The notes below the pieces were generated by a model. The model saw only the letters and a program-made list of their open reading frames with translations, was not told the DNA's origin and did no database searches. The position numbers and the translations under genes were made by a program. 64,000 nucleotides of DNA from Armatimonadota bacterium (GTDB lineage: Bacteria; Armatimonadota; DTGP01; JAKQQT01), in NCBI GenBank assembly GCA_036504095.1, contig DASXVS010000025.1, positions 1-64,000 on the forward strand, read 5' to 3'. Below, piece after piece: positions 60,901 through 64,000 of the stretch; within the stretch, counting starts at the first letter, position 1, and every line of letters starts with the position of its first letter.

Positions 60901-62558
60901 GCGCCGACGCCCAGGTCGGCGCTGGGGCTTGCACGCACGCCCACCACGAACAGGCGGCCGTTATACCAAACGGGCGCGGGGATCCGGTAGGTGGCCTTCT
61001 CGCCAGGAGGGTAATCTGTAGCCGACGAGGGCAGGTTCGCACCAAGGAGCGGCGGGAACGTTCCGAAGCCGTTAACCCTAACAGACTGAATCGTCGTAGT
61101 TGGCTTCAGTCGCCCGTTGGCGGTCCGGGGCAGTGCGTCCGCCGCGAACACGCTTCCGTTCGCCAGCATGCCATAGAGACGCGGGCGGTTGCCGAAGTCC
61201 CCGATTACGAGCGATGAGCACGGCCCTGGGAGTGGCACCTCCCAGATGCGGTCGCTGCTGGGCGTGAGCGGATTTTGAAGCCCATCGTCAGGGTTGCCGT
61301 CGCCGTCCAGATCGCGGTCCGGGTCCATGTCATACGCGCGGAGGAAGCCATCCGATGTGGCGGCGTAGCAGATGCCGTTCCACACCACGGGATCGCTCAC
61401 AAAGGGCACGGTTGCGACCTTGTACTTGCCGGATGCCGAGTCGAGTTTGAAGTTTTCGGGGTACTGCCATTTGCGACCGAGCGGCGTGTTCAGATCCTGC
61501 CGGCTGCCGGACGCGTGGCGCGCGCCGCCGCCGGGCTGCGGTGATTGGAACCGGTACGATATCAGGTTGATGAGAAACTTCAGTTCGGGCGCCGGGACGC
61601 GCGACGCGTCCGATCCGCTGGCGGGCCCTGTGTTGGCGCCGCGCCAGCCCGCGCCCGTCGTCACGTCATCGACGCCCGGAACCGCCCGGAACCCCTGGGT
61701 CAGTTCACGCCCGAAAGCGCGGCTTGTGACCACGATGGCGCCCTGTCCGTACGTGGTCGCAGCGATAACGGGGCGATCGGCTATCGCGGAAACCACGGTC
61801 CACGGCAGGGGGGCGCCCGGGCTGATCGTCTGGGTTAAGGCGTTGTTCAACGAGATGGAAGCGCCGCCGCGGTTAAGGCCCAACTGGGCAATTTCACGGG
61901 CCGACAATGGGTTGGGAGTGCTGAGCAGGGCGTTGAGCGGATCGCCGGCGGGCCGACCGCGTCCGCCTGCCATGAACCCGACGCCGATCAGGTCTTCGTC
62001 CAGTGTTTCGGGGTTCATCGAACCGCCCGTCGCGTTGTCATACCAAAGCGTCAGTCCGGCGTCCACCGCACGCCGTAGTTTCTCGCGGTCGTCCACGGTC
62101 AGGGTATCTGTGGTGGAGTCATTGTACGGGAGCGGTATGTAAAGCACGTCGTAATTGGCCAATTGCTCCGCGGTGACCTCGTGAAGGTAGACCTCCCAGT
62201 ACGCGCCCATATTCTTGTTCAGGCGCGGTGGATTACTGGGGTTGATCGTCAGCCCGTAGCGCGCGGCCATGATGCCGTCCATGAACGGTGCAGCATAGGG
62301 GTTCACGATCTCCCACGAGTAGGGCCGTATGTCCGGCCTGGCGTTCAGCGCGTGGAATACGTAACTGAACGGGTGCGCCCCGTCCGCGGCGGTGGACGTT
62401 ATCGCCCTGCCATCCGCCCACGCGTAGCGATTCGCCAGCAACACCCCGCAGCGTATCGTCTGCACCTTGGTGTTGTAGGTATGCGCCGCGGCGAACAACG
62501 GCGCGGCGCTGAGAGCCAGCGCCAGTCCGATGCCCAGATATCTTGTTCCGTGCTTCAT
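57978..62558 (-). CDS. Large secreted protein, GATase-like domain plus PQQ/NHL-type propeller
   Basis: 1526 aa with a signal peptide (MKHGTRYLGIGLALALSAAP). Residues about 30-290 look like a class I GATase/DUF4159-type alpha-beta domain: YDVLYIPLPYND, TVDDREKLRRAVDAGLTLWYDNATGG, YGQGAIVVTSRAFGREL. Then PQQ-like segments (GICYAATSDGFLRAYDMD, LFVVGVRA, ILYVANGHW, GSIYVGSDSGDIWTV). Later come NHL-like pieces (NTLVCDTGNNRVVEVDRTGNIVWQC; TLITDFGNNRILEIV). A DLDGDGNPDDG Ca2+-loop-like motif lies inside the propeller near 412. It shares layout with the 2730-aa protein next to it. No ribosome site is evident. Confidence 0.8.
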   Translation of the reverse strand: MKHGTRYLGIGLALALSAAPLFAAAHTYNTKVQTIRCGVLLANRYAWADGRAITSTAADGAHPFSYVFHALNARPDIRPYSWEIVNPYAAPFMDGIMAARYGLTINPSNPPRLNKNMGAYWEVYLHEVTAEQLANYDVLYIPLPYNDSTTDTLTVDDREKLRRAVDAGLTLWYDNATGGSMNPETLDEDLIGVGFMAGGRGRPAGDPLNALLSTPNPLSAREIAQLGLNRGGASISLNNALTQTISPGAPLPWTVVSAIADRPVIAATTYGQGAIVVTSRAFGRELTQGFRAVPGVDDVTTGAGWRGANTGPASGSDASRVPAPELKFLINLISYRFQSPQPGGGARHASGSRQDLNTPLGRKWQYPENFKLDSASGKYKVATVPFVSDPVVWNGICYAATSDGFLRAYDMDPDRDLDGDGNPDDGLQNPLTPSSDRIWEVPLPGPCSSLVIGDFGNRPRLYGMLANGSVFAADALPRTANGRLKPTTTIQSVRVNGFGTFPPLLGANLPSSATDYPPGEKATYRIPAPVWYNGRLFVVGVRASPSADLGVGALAEIDPVTLQTRWQYPDITAGTAAGVRVTRLGIPSATPTVAAIPDKGYSGATDIMLLVPSLSIKASSGYGPAQASRVTAFPIGVRGEKLLYNGDSNNRKFWTRFSRDNSIPAVNVTVWVGSSGVPVIGTMAVDTANNRNRMYIDAPVPVGLENDLRADYDFAPQAPVAPFAGYNPRWTYDAWSYVVGDINKFMEILTTPVVSSAGGMYWVASDVGQGANQAPIVMGVEMRQQNLGFTVTGNPNYQPPLNSPQLTFVYSVGSASYVSGGCASAPPTPQPVVLGTPAVDRGILYVANGHWRDPVTSTGGVDGFYVQNTKFGLLLNSPIDPSQKGSVSILQRNLCTGDLQQVGYGLFDVDNTNIGNVLRGLITFRTLSSGSGSGAIDFSRPGDMQVNYQALDVTTGKAVAVQSETPTVYYKSERGEGSDPTNLLAFSAAVPVGAGGGVRTGVTVAGGSIYVGSDSGDIWTVPLPTSLDVVRRLTTRKMLRATYPSLAASAGFSISTYPNPSVDPRAPLRSTPIVANGTLIENAPVGLYSFYSPRTLITDSTRIIEVASTYAPVGGLVEFSPTGSEIIWSLDSTVQNREFGSPGVGAQHPPWAEGRLDPPVSKALNQPTMAVRINSTNTLVCDTGNNRVVEVDRTGNIVWQCTEFADPYGLLGANESRALSSPTSAQRWETYEWDANDNVGARAQHTLITDFGNNRILEIVSRFSPDDADQANNVLVWAGRGPAGKGYQFFQAQREAYYKPNDPNNGSLDYGRTIASVINYAVNSAEVQSDDSALSGAVTGLPATAGGSLVLLGGKSETYGGGAKSAAGKVVYFLSKAHYDSDPTKGFPLARPVYFNRYVTGDGAFDWRVTMTDGNNIFDLTKRPADPAGLATILTTFPNGPIVANIPLGTITNGLMGSGGHTTGTSMAKRLQNGNVLMVNQKTGRVFEYSPKAALAGDLQSILSQTAPSIEGTGALNRPVYADRLF

Positions 62559-62564
62559 TATTTG

Positions 62565-62640
62565 TAGCCAGTAGTCAGTAGGCAGTAGTCAGTAGACCGG
62601 GAGCGGCGGGCAGGTAACGGCGGCTTGAACCCATGCTCAT
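62565..62640. repeat. AGTAGTC-iterated repeat
   Basis: AGCCAGTAGTCAGTAGGCAGTAGTCAGTAG-type words (in shorter runs) fill the gap upstream of the 1526-aa gene. The same kind of 7-nt iteration in other words appears at 10738, 21601, 42105 and 49400. Confidence 0.6.
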
Positions 62641-62651
62641 CATCCATGGAG

Positions 62652-64000
62652 CTAGGAGGCCTCACCGCTGAACACCAGATCCGGGCTCACCGGGAGCGCC
62701 GGCGTGGGAGGAAGCGGACGATTGAACCTGTCAAACCGCACCGGAACCCGCAGGTTGTTGTCGTACATATAGACCAAACCTTCGCCGCCGTGCACTCCGT
62801 TCGAGCCGTCCGGACGAACCGTCGGGGTCCAGCCCCAGTGCCGCGACCAAGCGGTCTGGAAATCCTTGTCCGCGGGCTGGTTCTCGGCGATCGCGCCGCA
62901 GATCACCACCCGGATGTCCGCCGGTTCGCCGTAGAACGGGTAGGGAGATTTGTCCGGGTTGTCCGCCAGGCGCCAACCGGCGTCGATAGGGCTGGTGAAT
63001 CGGCGCGACGACGCGATGGCGTCGGCTCGGACGTCTGCCGGGTTTCCGTTCATCCATTCGCCCGGTATCACGAAGAACGAGCCCTCCTGGGCGTAGATCA
63101 CCGCTTCGATGCGTATATCGAGGGGCGAGATGGTCACGCGGCTGAGCCACAACGGCTGGTTGTAGTTCTGCGTGAACTCCGTGCCGGTCGACGCTCCGAC
63201 GGGCGGGGGGCCGAAGTACGGCCTGTACGTGAATGCGTACTGGTCCGGCATGGCGTGCCCCGTGATTTCCCAGGATGTCTTGCGGTTGTTCGGCGCCTGG
63301 GTCAGCGGGATCACCCGGTGCTGCCAGATATTCTCGGCGGGCGCTTCGGGGTACTGGCCGGGGGCAACCGTCATCGGCACGCCGGGCGCGATGAGGCTCC
63401 GCGATGCCGAAGCGTTATCGCCATACGCATACATATCGAGTTCCGCGGCGCCGCCGGGATAGCCCTCCGCCGTCTGGAGGAGCATCAGTTCCTGGCCGGC
63501 CCCAAGGGCGTCCTTACCGTAGGTGGTGGGGTTGACGGCGCTGTATCCACCGGTGACAAAGCGTTCGTCCGGCGCCGAAAGCTCGGAATACGGATTGCCC
63601 AGCGCGAAATTCCAGGGGCCCGAATCCGGCTGCCTCATGAAGTACGCCGTACTGTTCACGCAGACGTAGTCCTTGGCGATGACGGTGATGCTGCCCACCT
63701 GGAGACCGGGCCCGTATCCGTTCACGTTCGCCACAGAGGCGGCATCGCCTTTCAAGAGGTTTCCCTCTATGTAGGCGGTCCCCAGCGTGACGAACGTCAG
63801 ATGCTGGCCGACGACGCGCCCGCTGCTGGGAGCGACCCAGTCCGCGGGCAGCTTGCCCTGCAGCCGGAGGTTGCCTTCGAAGTACAACACGCCATTCTGG
63901 AATGTCTTGTACGCGCCGGTCGCATCCCTGAACTGGTCGCCTGCAACGTTATCGTACGTGTCCGTGTCAACCAGCGCGCCGGTGTTGTCGAACACCTGGC
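62652..64000 (-). CDS. PilX-like pilus-associated protein, C-terminal part
   Basis: The frame is open through the right edge, so the N terminus is missing; at least 449 codons are present. The visible part is beta-rich, with NGVLYFEGNLRLQGKLPADW, GQHLTFVTLGTAYIEGNLLKGD and ISPLDIRIEAVIYAQEGSFFVIPG. These resemble the C-terminal region of PilX/DUF4900-type minor-pilin proteins, which carry repeated strand-and-turn units. It is upstream of and co-oriented with the giant propeller genes and pilMNO. A prepilin N terminus would be expected just beyond the window but cannot be checked here. Confidence 0.7.
   Translation of the reverse strand, partial: QVFDNTGALVDTDTYDNVAGDQFRDATGAYKTFQNGVLYFEGNLRLQGKLPADWVAPSSGRVVGQHLTFVTLGTAYIEGNLLKGDAASVANVNGYGPGLQVGSITVIAKDYVCVNSTAYFMRQPDSGPWNFALGNPYSELSAPDERFVTGGYSAVNPTTYGKDALGAGQELMLLQTAEGYPGGAAELDMYAYGDNASASRSLIAPGVPMTVAPGQYPEAPAENIWQHRVIPLTQAPNNRKTSWEITGHAMPDQYAFTYRPYFGPPPVGASTGTEFTQNYNQPLWLSRVTISPLDIRIEAVIYAQEGSFFVIPGEWMNGNPADVRADAIASSRRFTSPIDAGWRLADNPDKSPYPFYGEPADIRVVICGAIAENQPADKDFQTAWSRHWGWTPTVRPDGSNGVHGGEGLVYMYDNNLRVPVRFDRFNRPLPPTPALPVSPDLVFSGEAS

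Overview
The window is about 60% GC and comes from a bacterial chromosome with a diderm (two-membrane) envelope. It opens with the 5' end of a 16S rRNA gene on the minus strand. It carries a type IV pilus cluster with a PilQ secretin, a predicted lipoprotein and an outer-membrane beta-barrel. Tandem serpins, eukaryotic-type Ser/Thr kinases, secreted PQQ-type propeller proteins and many short intergenic hairpin repeats suggest Armatimonadota or a neighbouring phylum. That placement is an inference from gene content and was not tested by alignment. Nearly every gene is on the minus strand; the exceptions are the two serpins (772-3708) and one outer-membrane protein (19269-19973).

Layout. 1-370: 16S 5' end, leader, boxA-like element and promoter. 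772-3708: two tandem serpins with matching upstream elements. 3827-9687: orphan HicB-like protein, lysS, greA, a homologue of cyanobacterial acyl-ACP reductase with a 'quinate 5-dehydrogenase'-type neighbour, and a lipoprotein. 9759-16782: dusB, coaX, two paralogous secreted proteins, polA, and a small regulator/membrane-protein pair. 17348-24463: TPR-containing Ser/Thr kinase, outer-membrane protein, class A beta-lactamase-like protein, NYN-domain protein and GH38 alpha-mannosidase. 24629-36021: a closely packed block with hemB, cobA-hemD fusion, Gfo/Idh/MocA oxidoreductase, ribH, ribBA, ribE, ribD, rpe, a PASTA kinase, a DUF362 protein and small membrane proteins; many of these genes overlap by 4 bp.

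36090-42103 holds the shikimate genes aroB, aroK and aroC, interrupted by a P-loop kinase, a DUF2721 protein and an AAE-type transporter. 42214-64000 is the pilus locus. In transcription order it reads: PilX-like protein (cut by the window edge), a 1526-aa and a 2730-aa secreted beta-propeller protein, pilM, pilN, pilO, a PilP-like protein, an STN-domain protein with a Gly/Phe tail, and pilQ. The pil-aro adjacency recalls the proteobacterial pilMNOPQ-aroK-aroB order.

The best candidate for an undescribed system is this pilus locus. Two very large PQQ-propeller proteins with Ca2+-loop-like motifs sit where a PilY1-type tip adhesin might be expected. PilN, PilO and PilP share an unusual Pro/Met/Gly repeat, and PilM has a long Pro-rich insertion. 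Other points of interest are the acyl-ACP-reductase-like pair, the serpin duplication with divergent reactive loops, and several families of dispersed hairpin repeats that abut or even encode gene ends.
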